This document shows, piece by piece, positions 43,572 to 52,387 of a DNA stretch of 53,793 bases. Source of the DNA: Candidatus Gastranaerophilales bacterium (GTDB lineage: Bacteria; Cyanobacteriota; Vampirovibrionia; Gastranaerophilales; Gastranaerophilaceae). Within the stretch, counting starts at the first letter, position 1; each line of letters begins with the position of its first letter. The notes beneath the pieces were generated by a model. That model was not told where the DNA came from. It worked only from the letters and a program-made list of their open reading frames with translations, and searched no databases. The DNA lies in NCBI GenBank assembly GCA_947584965.1, contig CANPWQ010000008.1, positions 1-53,793 on the forward strand, read 5' to 3'. A program made the translations under genes and the position numbers.

Positions 43572-44327
43572 TTACGCCTTTTCTTCCTCCTGTGATATTA
43601 ATGCTTTTTCTATTATTTCTAATTGAGTTTCAATTGTAGCATCAATTATTCCGTTCGATGTTTCTATTATTACACCTCCGTCTTTTATATTATTGTCAGC
43701 CATTACCGTTATTTGTGCTTCCATAGTTCCGTCTGAAAATATTTCGGGGAGCTTTTCTTTTATTATTTCAACATCTTTTGCCATTACTTTTAATATTATT
43801 TTATTTTCAGTTTTATTTATTTCCTCTACGGCACCTTTTATTATTGAAAGCGTTACGTCAGAGTTTTCCTGCGTTTCTTTTTTAATTATTTTTTTTGCGA
43901 TTTCAACGGAAATTTCTAAAATACAAGCTGAAACTTTTTCAAACACTTCATCTTTATATTTATAAAATTCGCTAAGTTTTTCGCGTAATAATGCTATATC
44001 ATTTTCAGCTTTTTTTATTCCGTCCCTGTACCCGTCTTGTCTTGCAGCTTCTTTTATTGCTGCAGCTTCTGCTTGAGCCCTTGTTATCAAATTTCTGTCT
44101 TGAGTTCGCCTATATCCGCGCCTTCTTGTTCCCTCTCGTCTTTCTTCTCTTTGTTCAAATTTTATTTCAGACAATGTTAAATCAAAATCATCTTCTTTCT
44201 GAACAATTACTTTTTCCTTTTCTTCTTGTTTTTGTTCAGTTTCAATTTCAAGCTCAACATCTTTTTCTTCTTTGACCTCGGCTTCTTCTATTTTTTTTAT
44301 TTGTGCATATTTTTTTTTAATTATCAT
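43572..44327 (-). CDS. fliH: Flagellar stator/assembly protein FliH
   Basis: FliH ties the FliI ATPase to the C-ring. The 251-residue protein has a highly acidic/basic N-terminal coiled coil (about 10-70), the bridging helix RAQAEAAAIKEAARQDGYRDG and a V-type E-subunit-like C-terminus (ILEISVEIAKKIIKKETQEN, ITVMADNNIKDGGVIIET). It overlaps the preceding gene by 11 bases. Position between the fliG slot and flhA-fliI and the domain pattern make the call firm. Confidence 0.85.
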   Translation of the reverse strand: MIIKKKYAQIKKIEEAEVKEEKDVELEIETEQKQEEKEKVIVQKEDDFDLTLSEIKFEQREERREGTRRRGYRRTQDRNLITRAQAEAAAIKEAARQDGYRDGIKKAENDIALLREKLSEFYKYKDEVFEKVSACILEISVEIAKKIIKKETQENSDVTLSIIKGAVEEINKTENKIILKVMAKDVEIIKEKLPEIFSDGTMEAQITVMADNNIKDGGVIIETSNGIIDATIETQLEIIEKALISQEEEKA

Positions 44328-45306
44328 TTACTTTTTTTTCTACACTGTTTACTAACGATTCTATTACATGTGCTGAAAACACATTTTGCGCAGGGAAATT
44401 TTTGTCTAAAATAAAGTTTTTTACCGACACTCTTTCTCCCATTGCTAATGTACTTAATTTATCCGGTGCTGATAAACTTATCAGTTTATGATGTTTTTGA
44501 AGCAATCTTGGAACATTAACAGTTTTAGACGGAGGTATTAATTGTTTTATTTCTTCCAGCGACTTTATTATTACCTGATGATCAAGTTTTTCTTCAATAT
44601 TGCTCATTTTCATATAATTTATAACATGTATGGCAATATTTTTATCAAGGGCTGATATTATTTCTTCTGCTTTTTTCTGGGGCAAACGCTTTAATAATAT
44701 TGCTAATGCTGCTATCTTTAATACTTTTTTATCCTGTGGAGCAACATCGGAACTTTTCTGTGATATATTTTCCAATTTTGCTTCATCTTCATTTTTTTGA
44801 ACAAAATCGTTTAAATTAGATTTATTGACTGCAGCTTCAAACTGTTGAGGAGCAAGAACACCCTTTTTTACCAATTTTTGAAGTTCATCGGAATATACCT
44901 GTTTAACTTTTTCTTCTATTAAATTTACCAGCAATTCCTGTTTCATTTTTTTTATAATTGCAAGTTTTGCAGTATTAAATATATTTGCTGCTATTATTTG
45001 CAATATTCCCTCACGAAATTGTACGGGAACTTTACCCAATATTAAGTCAATTGATTTATGATAAGTCCACTCACCTATAAACTGGGTAACTAAACTTGCC
45101 TGCTGAGCATTAAATTTTATCTGCGGATCATTACTAAGTGCTTCACCGGACATAAAACAAAATTTTCTTACGGTATCCGTTATATTTTTTTTATCGGCAT
45201 CAGTAAGTCCTTCGGGAGTAGCATTACCACCGCCTTTTAATATTTCTGCCGCCTGCGCTGCCAAATCAGCCGCAAATGCTTTATAATCAAATCCCTCTAT
45301 TGGCAT
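44317..45306 (-). CDS. Divergent protein in the fliG position (possible FliG-like rotor protein)
   Basis: The order fliF, this gene, fliH predicts FliG, the rotor protein that binds the MS ring and transmits torque. The 329-residue length is also right. Yet I cannot find the FliG EHPQ motif or the charged torque helix. Only a central stretch (about 198-262: IAALAILLKRLPQKKAEEII, then SALDKNIAIHVINYMKM) resembles a FliG armadillo-type repeat. The first 190 residues are helical (LILGKVPVQFREGILQIIAA) and do not match FliG. The C-terminus (KLSTLAMGERVSVKNFILDK) is also unlike it. Either a fast-evolving FliG or a lineage-specific replacement. Confidence 0.5.
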   Translation of the reverse strand: MPIEGFDYKAFAADLAAQAAEILKGGGNATPEGLTDADKKNITDTVRKFCFMSGEALSNDPQIKFNAQQASLVTQFIGEWTYHKSIDLILGKVPVQFREGILQIIAANIFNTAKLAIIKKMKQELLVNLIEEKVKQVYSDELQKLVKKGVLAPQQFEAAVNKSNLNDFVQKNEDEAKLENISQKSSDVAPQDKKVLKIAALAILLKRLPQKKAEEIISALDKNIAIHVINYMKMSNIEEKLDHQVIIKSLEEIKQLIPPSKTVNVPRLLQKHHKLISLSAPDKLSTLAMGERVSVKNFILDKNFPAQNVFSAHVIESLVNSVEKKVNDN

Positions 45307-45317
45307 TATTTTCTCCG

Positions 45318-46976
45318 TTAAGTCTTTTCAATCCAGCTTTTTAATTCCTGCATTGTTTTTTTACTGTCTGATTGAACCATATCTTCCGATACTTCTTCTA
45401 TTACTTCATCTAAATTCAAATCAGGCTGTTTTTTCTTCTCAATTTGCAGCTGTTTTTGTTGTTCTAACAGTTCTTGTGTAAGTATTGTCTGTTTTTCTAT
45501 TAATTCAGCCGCCTTTAAATTTACATCAACTATTTGTTTTTCCTGTTCTTGTGTTTTTATTTTTAAATTCTTTAATTCTTCTTCTTGTTCACCTGTTGAA
45601 TCTTTTAATTTTTTATGAACGAATACAAATCCGGTAAACAGTCCTGCAATTATCAATATTAAAGCAAGCCACCAAGGATTCCCCGAAGCATCAGGCTTAG
45701 GCAAATTTACGGGTCTGTCCGCCGCAAGATAAGGGTCTATCGTTTCCGCATAAGCTATTGATACATCCTCCGGACTTACTTTCGGTGAAGCGGCGTGTGC
45801 AACTAATGCCTTTAAATCGTCCTCAGTCATATTCGGAGGCATAGCATCCGCATTCATTGTTAATGCTATTGATACTTTTTCTATTATCCCGGATTTATAA
45901 TATTTTGTTGTATGTTTTTTTCCTACTCCGTAATTTGTTTCCGTTGCAACACGTTCATAGTTTTTATTTTGAACCGAACTTGACGCAGAATTTTCAAGTC
46001 CGTTTGGCAAATACACGCTTACTGCATCGGAGCCTTTGCTTGTATCTTGAGAATTATCGCCCAGTCCCTCTTTAAATGTCTGCTCTGTTATTGATGTTTT
46101 ACTTTCAGGATCATATTGAATACTTGTTTCCTCAACAGGAATTTGATTTAAAAATGTGCTTACCGTTACTACATAATTTCCTCTGCCTAAAAGCATATCA
46201 AGCTGCGCTGATACATTATTTTTCATATATGTATCATTTTCCTGCACTTTTGATATCTGGTCATCTATTGATTTTACAAGTGAGCTGTATACATTTCCGT
46301 TTGAATCCGTTATTGATATATTTTCGGAAGTTAATTCCGCAACACTGCCCATTAAAAGACTTTTTATAGCTTTTATTTCCGAATTATCCAGCCTTACACC
46401 GCTTGGGACTGTAAGCATTACCGTTGCATTTATAGGTTTTTTATCTGCTTTAAACATAGAATTTTCAGGGATTGTTACAAGAACAGAAGCATTATCAATG
46501 TTAGGCATTTGTCTTATTAATCTTGCAAGTTCACCATTCACAGCCCTTACGAGTTTTATTCTTTTATCCTCTCTTGTTGAAGTAAAATCGCTTTTATCAA
46601 ATATTTCAAGTCCGACATTTTGGTCGATAAGTCCGCTTTTTACCACCGCCAATAATGCACTGTCTCTATCGGTATTTGTATATTTTCCACCTTCCAAAAA
46701 TACCGTAACCTTTGAACCGTCTATACTTCTTTTTGCTGCTATACCGTTTCTTGCCAACAGTGTTTGTATTTCAATAGCTTTCCCTTGATTGTCGGTTGTA
46801 ACTATATCAAATCGCTCTTTTTGCATTTTTTCTACAACATTACCTGCTGATGCGTTTTTTGAGCCCCCAACAGACATTGCAATCACAAGAATAACTATAA
46901 ATATGAAAACACCAACCCCGCCTATTACGGAGTATAATATCGTTTTATTTTTTAATAATTCTTTTAACTTATCCAT
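45318..46976 (-). CDS. fliF: Flagellar MS-ring protein FliF
   Basis: FliF builds the membrane ring on which the rotor and export gate assemble. The 552-residue protein has an N-terminal membrane helix (about 13-35), ring-building motifs (IEIQTLLARNGIAAKRSIDG, VRAVNGELARLIRQMPNIDN, ASVLVTIPENSMF), the variable middle with TNYGVGKKHTTKYYKSG, a second membrane helix (about 440-460, WWLALILIIAGLFTGFVFV) and a long cytoplasmic coiled coil. The tail (SKKTMQELKSWIEKT) is where FliG normally docks. Confidence 0.93.
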   Translation of the reverse strand: MDKLKELLKNKTILYSVIGGVGVFIFIVILVIAMSVGGSKNASAGNVVEKMQKERFDIVTTDNQGKAIEIQTLLARNGIAAKRSIDGSKVTVFLEGGKYTNTDRDSALLAVVKSGLIDQNVGLEIFDKSDFTSTREDKRIKLVRAVNGELARLIRQMPNIDNASVLVTIPENSMFKADKKPINATVMLTVPSGVRLDNSEIKAIKSLLMGSVAELTSENISITDSNGNVYSSLVKSIDDQISKVQENDTYMKNNVSAQLDMLLGRGNYVVTVSTFLNQIPVEETSIQYDPESKTSITEQTFKEGLGDNSQDTSKGSDAVSVYLPNGLENSASSSVQNKNYERVATETNYGVGKKHTTKYYKSGIIEKVSIALTMNADAMPPNMTEDDLKALVAHAASPKVSPEDVSIAYAETIDPYLAADRPVNLPKPDASGNPWWLALILIIAGLFTGFVFVHKKLKDSTGEQEEELKNLKIKTQEQEKQIVDVNLKAAELIEKQTILTQELLEQQKQLQIEKKKQPDLNLDEVIEEVSEDMVQSDSKKTMQELKSWIEKT

Positions 46977-47067
46977 AAATCCCTAATTTTACACTATCAC
47001 ATATTTGATATTATACTATTTTTTTTATTTTTCGGTAAATTCTTAACATTTAAATATTTGATTTAAT

Positions 47068-47403
47068 TTAAATGGAAATATTCATAACGGCATTATAGGC
47101 ATTTATTACTTTTGAGGTCATTTGTGTCGCAAGCGATATACCAAGTTCTGCCTTTGACATTGCTGTTATTACATCATGTATATCTACTTCCGAATTTCCC
47201 ATCATTTGCTGATTTAATAATTGGTCGGGTTTTTCTATTTCACTGTTAAGGTTACTTACCATACCCGATAATACAGTCTTAAAATCAGCACCCTCTTTTA
47301 TTGAGGAGGTGCCAAAACCTTTCATTGAAAATTCATCAATCGGACCTATAGAATTTATATTTGAAAATATATTTACATTCGGAACTATTCTGTTTTCTAT
47401 CAT
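47068..47403 (-). CDS. fliE: Flagellar hook-basal body complex protein FliE
   Basis: FliE links the MS ring to the rod. The 111-residue protein ends with the family pattern EVDIHDVITAMSKAELGISL followed by ATQMTSKVINAYNAVMNISI (final 40 residues). The length is typical. It lies 13 bases after the transglycosylase gene and 91 bases before fliF, a gap with no clear promoter or terminator. Confidence 0.9.
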   Translation of the reverse strand: MIENRIVPNVNIFSNINSIGPIDEFSMKGFGTSSIKEGADFKTVLSGMVSNLNSEIEKPDQLLNQQMMGNSEVDIHDVITAMSKAELGISLATQMTSKVINAYNAVMNISI

Positions 47404-47416
47404 AGATTTACCTTTC

Positions 47417-48124
47417 CTACAAATAATTTGCTAAAATATTTTTAACGTAATTTTGTGTTTCGCGAAACGGAGGAACTCCGTTGTATTTATCGACGTTCCC
47501 CGGACCTGCGTTATATGCGGCAAGTCCTAAAATAACATTTCCGTTATATCTGTCAATCATGCTTTTCAAATACCTTACTCCGCCGTCAACATTTTGAACC
47601 GGATTATATGGATCTGTCACGCCCAATGATTTTGCGGTAGCAGGCATTAACTGCATTAATCCGAGCGCTCCGACAGATGATTTTGCTCTCGGATTATATC
47701 CCGATTCTTGCCTTATAACAGCATTTACCAGTTTTTCATCAAGCCCGTGTTTTTTTGATATTTTTGAAATTAAATCTTTTATTTGAGCTTTATCAGGCTT
47801 AACACTGCTTATCGGCAACGGTAATATGTCTTCATTTTCATCATCATTTAAAAAGATATTGTCATTTAAAAGCTGTGCTTCTACGGTTCTTTTAGTTAAA
47901 TCTCCAAATTTAATACTTTGAGGATTTTGATTAACATTAAATCTTGTATGAACATTTAATGAAGAATTCATAACATCTTCAAAAGTTCTTAATTCCTTTT
48001 GCTGCGGCAATTGAGGCAACTGCTCGGTTCTCGGTTTAACATAATTTTCAAGCTGTCTTGCTCTTTGAAGCGCTTGTGCCTGTCCTGACGAATTTAATAA
48101 ATTTTGTATCATCCCTGTAAACAT
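47417..48124 (-). CDS. Lytic transglycosylase (SLT domain) in the flagellar operon
   Basis: The 235-residue protein has a disordered N-terminal 110 residues and a C-terminal SLT domain: [20 protein letters not shown] with catalytic Glu140, [33 protein letters not shown] and [14 protein letters not shown]. Such enzymes cut the glycan strand with anhydro-muropeptide formation. Placed between flgC and fliE, it probably opens the cell wall for the rod, the role FlgJ plays elsewhere. No Sec signal peptide is visible, so export may go through the flagellar pathway. Confidence 0.9.
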   Translation of the reverse strand: MFTGMIQNLLNSSGQAQALQRARQLENYVKPRTEQLPQLPQQKELRTFEDVMNSSLNVHTRFNVNQNPQSIKFGDLTKRTVEAQLLNDNIFLNDDENEDILPLPISSVKPDKAQIKDLISKISKKHGLDEKLVNAVIRQESGYNPRAKSSVGALGLMQLMPATAKSLGVTDPYNPVQNVDGGVRYLKSMIDRYNGNVILGLAAYNAGPGNVDKYNGVPPFRETQNYVKNILANYL

Positions 48125-48145
48125 TACACACTACCCTTTACTGTT

Positions 48146-48589
48146 TTAACTTCCGATTGACGCTGCCCTGTCTGCCATTGCTTTTGTTATGGAGATAATC
48201 GATAAACTAGCCTCGTATGCCCGTTGTGCAAGTATTGCGTCTGATATTTCAACTAACGGATCAACATTTGATGCTCTTATATAACCGTTTTCATCTGCAT
48301 CAGGGTGTCCGGGTTTATATATTTTCTCACCTAACGTCGGATCTTCAACTACACCTGCCATAGCTACACTGCCCGAAGCATAAGGCATTGTACCTGCACC
48401 AAATGCACTTTCTTTCATTTGATTCATTATACTTAAAAATGAACTTCTGTCTGTGGCAACCACAAGCGGTATTTTCCTGACATAGTTCGGTGTATCAAGG
48501 TTCGCTATATTTTTTGAATTTATATCAAGCCTTGCTGCATGTACCTTTAGGCCGTCACAGCCTACATTCATTGCACTAAATAATCCCAT
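48146..48589 (-). CDS. flgC: Flagellar proximal rod protein FlgC
   Basis: The 147-residue rod subunit has the N-terminal axial motif SKNIANLDTPNYVRKIPLVV and the C-terminal helix with NVDPLVEISDAILAQRAYEA. Middle GYIRASNVDP is typical. It is exported by the flagellar apparatus and assembles next to FlgB. It starts two bases after flgB. Confidence 0.95.
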   Translation of the reverse strand: MGLFSAMNVGCDGLKVHAARLDINSKNIANLDTPNYVRKIPLVVATDRSSFLSIMNQMKESAFGAGTMPYASGSVAMAGVVEDPTLGEKIYKPGHPDADENGYIRASNVDPLVEISDAILAQRAYEASLSIISITKAMADRAASIGS

Positions 48590-48591
48590 TA

Positions 48592-48942
48592 CTAATTACT
48601 TCCTACGTTTATTACAGTTCTCATTTCAGTTATTATTGACGTCATACGTCTTGTTGCTACAGTATATAACAGCGAGTTTTTTTGGATTTCCGATAACTCT
48701 GTTGCCGCGTCAATTTTTTCATCACTTGTATCAACCATAACAGGCGACGGTCCCATTTTTGCAGCCAATTGAGTTTCAAGTGGAGTTGACGTCCCGCCTA
48801 AATATGCCGCAAATGATATATCCTTTCTCCTGTAATTCGGAGTGTGCATATTTGCAAGATTTGATGATAACGCTTTATGTCTTTCCGCTATTAAATCAAG
48901 TGCATTTAGTGTTCTTGTTATTGAATTTTCAGGATTTATCAT
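48592..48942 (-). CDS. flgB: Flagellar proximal rod protein FlgB
   Basis: The 116-residue protein has the axial motif LSSNLANMHTPNYRRKDISF near the N-terminus and a C-terminal helix (ELSEIQKNSLLYTVATRRMT). Length and its place directly before flgC identify it as FlgB, the first rod subunit. It lies 10 bases after the flgG-like gene. Confidence 0.93.
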   Translation of the reverse strand: MINPENSITRTLNALDLIAERHKALSSNLANMHTPNYRRKDISFAAYLGGTSTPLETQLAAKMGPSPVMVDTSDEKIDAATELSEIQKNSLLYTVATRRMTSIITEMRTVINVGSN

Positions 48943-48952
48943 TTACTCTCCT

Positions 48953-49663
48953 TTATTGGTTTAACTGCATTGCTTTTGAATACATGTCATTTATTGTCTG
49001 CATTACTTTAAAACTTGCAAGCATTGAAGCATTTAATCTTAATACCGTATTAACTTCATTTATCATATCCGCATTTGTTGTTTCTATACTACCCTGCTTA
49101 ATTCTTGTATGATTTTTCAATAATGCAGGTTCTCCCGAGTCCGCGGTCAGATAAAATTTATTATTATCTCCCTTTTTTAACCCCTCGGGATTTTGGAAAT
49201 TTACAACGGGAATTATTCCTAAGACTTCCCTTTTGGTTCCGTCATTCGAAAATATTTCCACTTCTCCATTAGGTCTTATTGCTAAATTTTCGTAGTTTAT
49301 CGGAATTTGTATTCCGTCGCCGACCAGATACCCGTCATTTGTTATTAAATAACCGTCTTTATCCAGTTTAAATGAACCGTCACGAGTATATGCAACTTCA
49401 CCCGTTTGTGATGTTACGGGAATAAATCCCATTCCGTCCAGTGCAACATCAAACTCTCTGTCAGTCTTTTGAATATTACCCTGTCTGTAATCCGTACGTT
49501 CTACTCCGCTTAAATATCCGTTTTCACCAAGCATTTGTTCAAAACGCACACTCCTATACCCGAATGTATTGTAATTAGCTATATTTGAAGAAATATATCC
49601 CATCTTCTCAAATTGAAGCTGGGCATTGACTACTCCTTTATTTATTATTCCCTGTAGTGTCAT
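48953..49663 (-). CDS. flgG: Flagellar rod protein of the FlgF/FlgG family, probably distal rod FlgG
   Basis: The 236-residue protein has ISSNIANYNTFGYRSVRFEQ, DVALDGMGFIPVTSQTGEVA, YTRDGSFKLDKDGYLITNDG and the C-terminal KQGSIETTNADMINEVNTVL. The last motif (S(I/L)E.SN.d..nE) is characteristic of FlgG/FlgF. The upstream neighbour is a second member of the family, so assignment between FlgF and FlgG is tentative. It forms part of the rod. Confidence 0.85.
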   Translation of the reverse strand: MTLQGIINKGVVNAQLQFEKMGYISSNIANYNTFGYRSVRFEQMLGENGYLSGVERTDYRQGNIQKTDREFDVALDGMGFIPVTSQTGEVAYTRDGSFKLDKDGYLITNDGYLVGDGIQIPINYENLAIRPNGEVEIFSNDGTKREVLGIIPVVNFQNPEGLKKGDNNKFYLTADSGEPALLKNHTRIKQGSIETTNADMINEVNTVLRLNASMLASFKVMQTINDMYSKAMQLNQ

Positions 49664-49675
49664 TTAATTGCCTTT

Positions 49676-50365
49676 CTAACTGCTCAGTGAAGATATGGCT
49701 CTTTGTAAATTTGAATTTTGTATCAAATATAATTGTCTGTTTGCTTCAAATGTTTTAGGATACATCATTGCTTCCATAAATTCGGTTTCTAATGTTACAT
49801 TTGAATATTCCGCATACCTTTGTCTTACATTCGGAGACAATACTGCTCTTCCGTCTTGAGTAACGACAGAAAGTGTTCCTGCCGTTTCGAATTTATTTGT
49901 TTTATTATTTAATACTCTTACTACGCCGTTTAAATCTATTGTTATATCATCAAGTTTTTCCGGAACTACGGGCAATACCAAGGGCGTTCCCATATTTGTC
50001 AACACATTTGCACCGTCAAGGGTTAATATTGCTCCGTTTTTATCCATTTTAAATCTGCCGTCGCGAGTTAATTTTATTCCCTCTTTGGATTGAGTCCTAA
50101 AATATCCTTTCTCTGCCAGCGCAACATCTAACGGATTTTCGGTTAAACCTATTCTGCCTACCGTATCATCCGTTGTTGTTGACAGCGCATCTTCACCGAT
50201 AAACTCGGCAAAAGACGAAATTACAGGCACCTTTCTTTGATAGCCTATTTTATCAAACCCTGTTATGTTGTCATTGGCTATTCCCATAAGAAGAGTCTGC
50301 ATTCTCATTGCTCTGATATTTTGTACTATTCCTTGTTCCGTAAAATGAACCGCGCCATTTATCAT
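49676..50365 (-). CDS. flgF: Flagellar rod protein of the FlgF/FlgG family, probably FlgF
   Basis: First gene of the long flagellar operon. The 229-residue protein has a modified axial motif (IANDNITGFDKIGYQRKVPV), ENPLDVALAEKGYFRTQSKE, LTRDGRFKMDKNGAILTLDG and a C-terminal helix (EFMEAMMYPKTFEANRQLYL). It is shorter and less canonical than FlgG. AAGGGAAC lies just upstream of the ATG, preceded by the promoter at 50386-50413. Confidence 0.8.
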   Translation of the reverse strand: MINGAVHFTEQGIVQNIRAMRMQTLLMGIANDNITGFDKIGYQRKVPVISSFAEFIGEDALSTTTDDTVGRIGLTENPLDVALAEKGYFRTQSKEGIKLTRDGRFKMDKNGAILTLDGANVLTNMGTPLVLPVVPEKLDDITIDLNGVVRVLNNKTNKFETAGTLSVVTQDGRAVLSPNVRQRYAEYSNVTLETEFMEAMMYPKTFEANRQLYLIQNSNLQRAISSLSS

Positions 50366-50385
50366 ACATGTTCCCTTTTTTTCTC

Positions 50386-50413
50386 TTTATAATGATATAA
50401 TATTGAAAGTCAA
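50386..50413 (-). promoter_or_regulatory. Promoter of the long flagellar operon
   Basis: On the minus strand TTGACT is separated by 16 bases from TATAAA, about 20 bases before the flgF start. It looks like a main-sigma promoter, not the TAAA-N15-GCCGATAA type of flagellar sigma-28. Confidence 0.55.
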
Positions 50414-50481
50414 AAGTACCCGTATTTATGGTTGAAATATATGGTTTTCTTCCCCTCTTTCTCATCTGTTTGTATGATTTT

Positions 50482-50510
50482 TTGGAACTGATTTTTTTCT
50501 ATGTTATTAT
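50482..50510 (+). promoter_or_regulatory. Promoter of the spoIID-like and heptosyltransferase genes
   Basis: TTGGAA and TATTAT are separated by 17 bases, 27 bases before the ATG at 50538. It is divergent from the flagellar promoter. Confidence 0.55.
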
Positions 50511-50537
50511 ATTGTAAGGAAGTAACGGATTAGGGTT

Positions 50538-51407
50538 ATGATTTTTAAAAAAATTATTCCTGCAATTATATTATTACTTGTATTCTCTGCCAGAGCAGAG
50601 GCGATTAAAATAGGATTGAAAACCGACGCAAAAGAAATTAAAATTGCAGCTTCCGTTTCCGCAGAAATTTATGACGGGCTGCGCAATAAACTTCTTTATG
50701 AAATAAGGCCGATGAAAATATATGAATTTCATTCAAAAGGCAGAGAACTTTCGGTTACTATAGACAAAAAAGACATCGGGCTTAATACTAATCAAATTAT
50801 TATAAGAACAAAAAAACCCGGGTATTTATGTTCAAAAAGAGCCTGGTACCGCGGTGATTTTATTATAAACAATATGGGTTCGGGGCTGACTTTAATTAAT
50901 AATGTTGGGCTTGAAGATTATTTAAAAGGCGTAGTACCTTCTGAAATGCCGTCAAAATGGAATTCTGAAGCATTAAAAGCTCAGGCTATTGCAGCAAGAA
51001 GTTATGCCGTTGCAACGAGAACCGCAGGTAAACATGCTTCTCAGGGATTTGATCTGGTTGATACTACTGCTGACCAAGTATATGGCGGTGCAAGTGCAGA
51101 AAAAAAGACTACCTCTAAAGCCGTTGATGATACAAAAGGAATTGTTCTTGTTCAAAATAAAAAAGTTCTTCCTACTTATTATCATGCCAGTTCCGGCGGG
51201 CAGACAAAAGTTTGGAATTCCGGCAGTTCTTTTCTTCAATCAGTTCCGTCTTTTGACGGTGATTTAAAGAAAAACGGACACGGCGTCGGTATGAGCCAGC
51301 ACGGAGCTAATAATCTTGCTGCTCAAGGTTACAATGCTTATCAAATTTTAGGCTACTTCTATAAGGATTTTAAATTCGCAAAACTCAGCGATAAATGGGA
51401 TATATAA
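50538..51407 (+). CDS. SpoIID/LytB domain protein with a shortened domain
   Basis: The 289-residue protein has a signal peptide (about 1-22, ending ARAEA). The SpoIID domain holds LEDYLKGVVPSEMPSKWNSE, ALKAQAIAARSYAVATRT, DTTADQVYGG, KAVDDTKGIVLV, YYHASSGGQTK and GHGVGMSQHGANNLAAQGY. SpoIID-type enzymes are lytic transglycosylases or amidase enhancers acting on peptidoglycan. The usual 60-90 residues between the SV motif and GHGVGMSQ are missing: SVPSFDGDLKKNGHGVGMSQ runs straight through. All motifs I can recognise are otherwise kept. Members are common in Cyanobacteria and Firmicutes and are not limited to spore formers. Confidence 0.88.
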   Translation: MIFKKIIPAIILLLVFSARAEAIKIGLKTDAKEIKIAASVSAEIYDGLRNKLLYEIRPMKIYEFHSKGRELSVTIDKKDIGLNTNQIIIRTKKPGYLCSKRAWYRGDFIINNMGSGLTLINNVGLEDYLKGVVPSEMPSKWNSEALKAQAIAARSYAVATRTAGKHASQGFDLVDTTADQVYGGASAEKKTTSKAVDDTKGIVLVQNKKVLPTYYHASSGGQTKVWNSGSSFLQSVPSFDGDLKKNGHGVGMSQHGANNLAAQGYNAYQILGYFYKDFKFAKLSDKWDI

Positions 51408-51409
51408 TT

Positions 51410-52387
51410 ATGGATGAAAAAATATTTCTTATAATTAATTTATCTTTTTTCGGCGATGTTCTGCTTACAAACGCTTTATGCCAAAATTTAAAAATTGATT
51501 ATCCCAATTCTAAAATTATTTTTATTGTAAATAAACCTTTTTACGAGGCTGCGTTTTATCAATACGGAGTCGATGAGGTATATGAGTTTGATAAAAAGGG
51601 CGAAAATAAAGGAGTTCTTGGCTTTTTTAAGTTTCTAAACACTTTCCCCGAAAAATACAAACATAAAATTGACGCTGCTTTTATAATTTATGCCAACGAA
51701 AGAGGAATTCTGCTTTCATATCTTCTCGGCAGTAAACAAAGAATATCGGGTCCGAGAAATTTAGATTTTCTTTTAACCGATGTTTATAAAAATAATCTGC
51801 CCGATAGAACTTATATGCAGGACGCCGATATGGATTTGTTAATTCCATATATTAAAAAAATACCGCAAATATTACCTATAAGATACGATTGGCAAAGGGT
51901 TAATGACAGTTTTGCCGACGAATTAAAAGAAAAATATAAAAATGAAGAAGTAATCGGATTATGCGCTGTCAGTAAAAAAGTTGAAAAGGATATTCCCGTT
52001 AACACCGCCGTTGATATTGTAAAACGTCTTATTAAAGATAATAAAACCGTATTTTTCTTTGGAAACGGCGACAGAACCGTTGAATATTCAAAAAAACTTT
52101 CCGAATTATTGACAATAGATGAAAAAGCAAAATTTATTAATTTAACAAACAAAACATCAATCGGAGCATTAGCGGTTTTATTAAAATTCTGCAAAGGATT
52201 AATTTCGATAGATACAGGAACAATGCACTTAGCGTGTGCCGTCAGATGTCCTGTCTGCGCAATATTTTATCAAACATATATGCTGAAACGCTGGGCGCCA
52301 AGAAAAGAGTTATATAATTCCGTTGTTATTACCGAAAATTATTCCGCTGATAACATTGTTGAAAATTTATACAAAATTATAAATTAA
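51410..52387 (+). CDS. Glycosyltransferase family 9 (heptosyltransferase-like)
   Basis: This 325-residue enzyme resembles LPS heptosyltransferases, which add heptose to the inner core. Visible are IFLIINLSFFGDVLLTNALC (N-terminal fold), FIIYANERGILLSYLLGSKQ, GLCAVSKKVEKDIPVNTAVD and the C-terminal nucleotide-sugar motif ISIDTGTMHLACAVRCPVCA. I start at the ATG two bases after the previous stop; an in-frame ATG at 51395 lies inside that gene. With kdsC/kdsD it supports an LPS-bearing outer membrane. The exact sugar and acceptor are unknown. Confidence 0.85.
   Translation: MDEKIFLIINLSFFGDVLLTNALCQNLKIDYPNSKIIFIVNKPFYEAAFYQYGVDEVYEFDKKGENKGVLGFFKFLNTFPEKYKHKIDAAFIIYANERGILLSYLLGSKQRISGPRNLDFLLTDVYKNNLPDRTYMQDADMDLLIPYIKKIPQILPIRYDWQRVNDSFADELKEKYKNEEVIGLCAVSKKVEKDIPVNTAVDIVKRLIKDNKTVFFFGNGDRTVEYSKKLSELLTIDEKAKFINLTNKTSIGALAVLLKFCKGLISIDTGTMHLACAVRCPVCAIFYQTYMLKRWAPRKELYNSVVITENYSADNIVENLYKIIN

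Noticed and set aside
43693-44414. Plus-strand frames antisense to fliH and the fliG-position gene
   Set aside because: No ribosome-binding sites, low-complexity Leu/Phe composition, complementary to conserved coding sequence.
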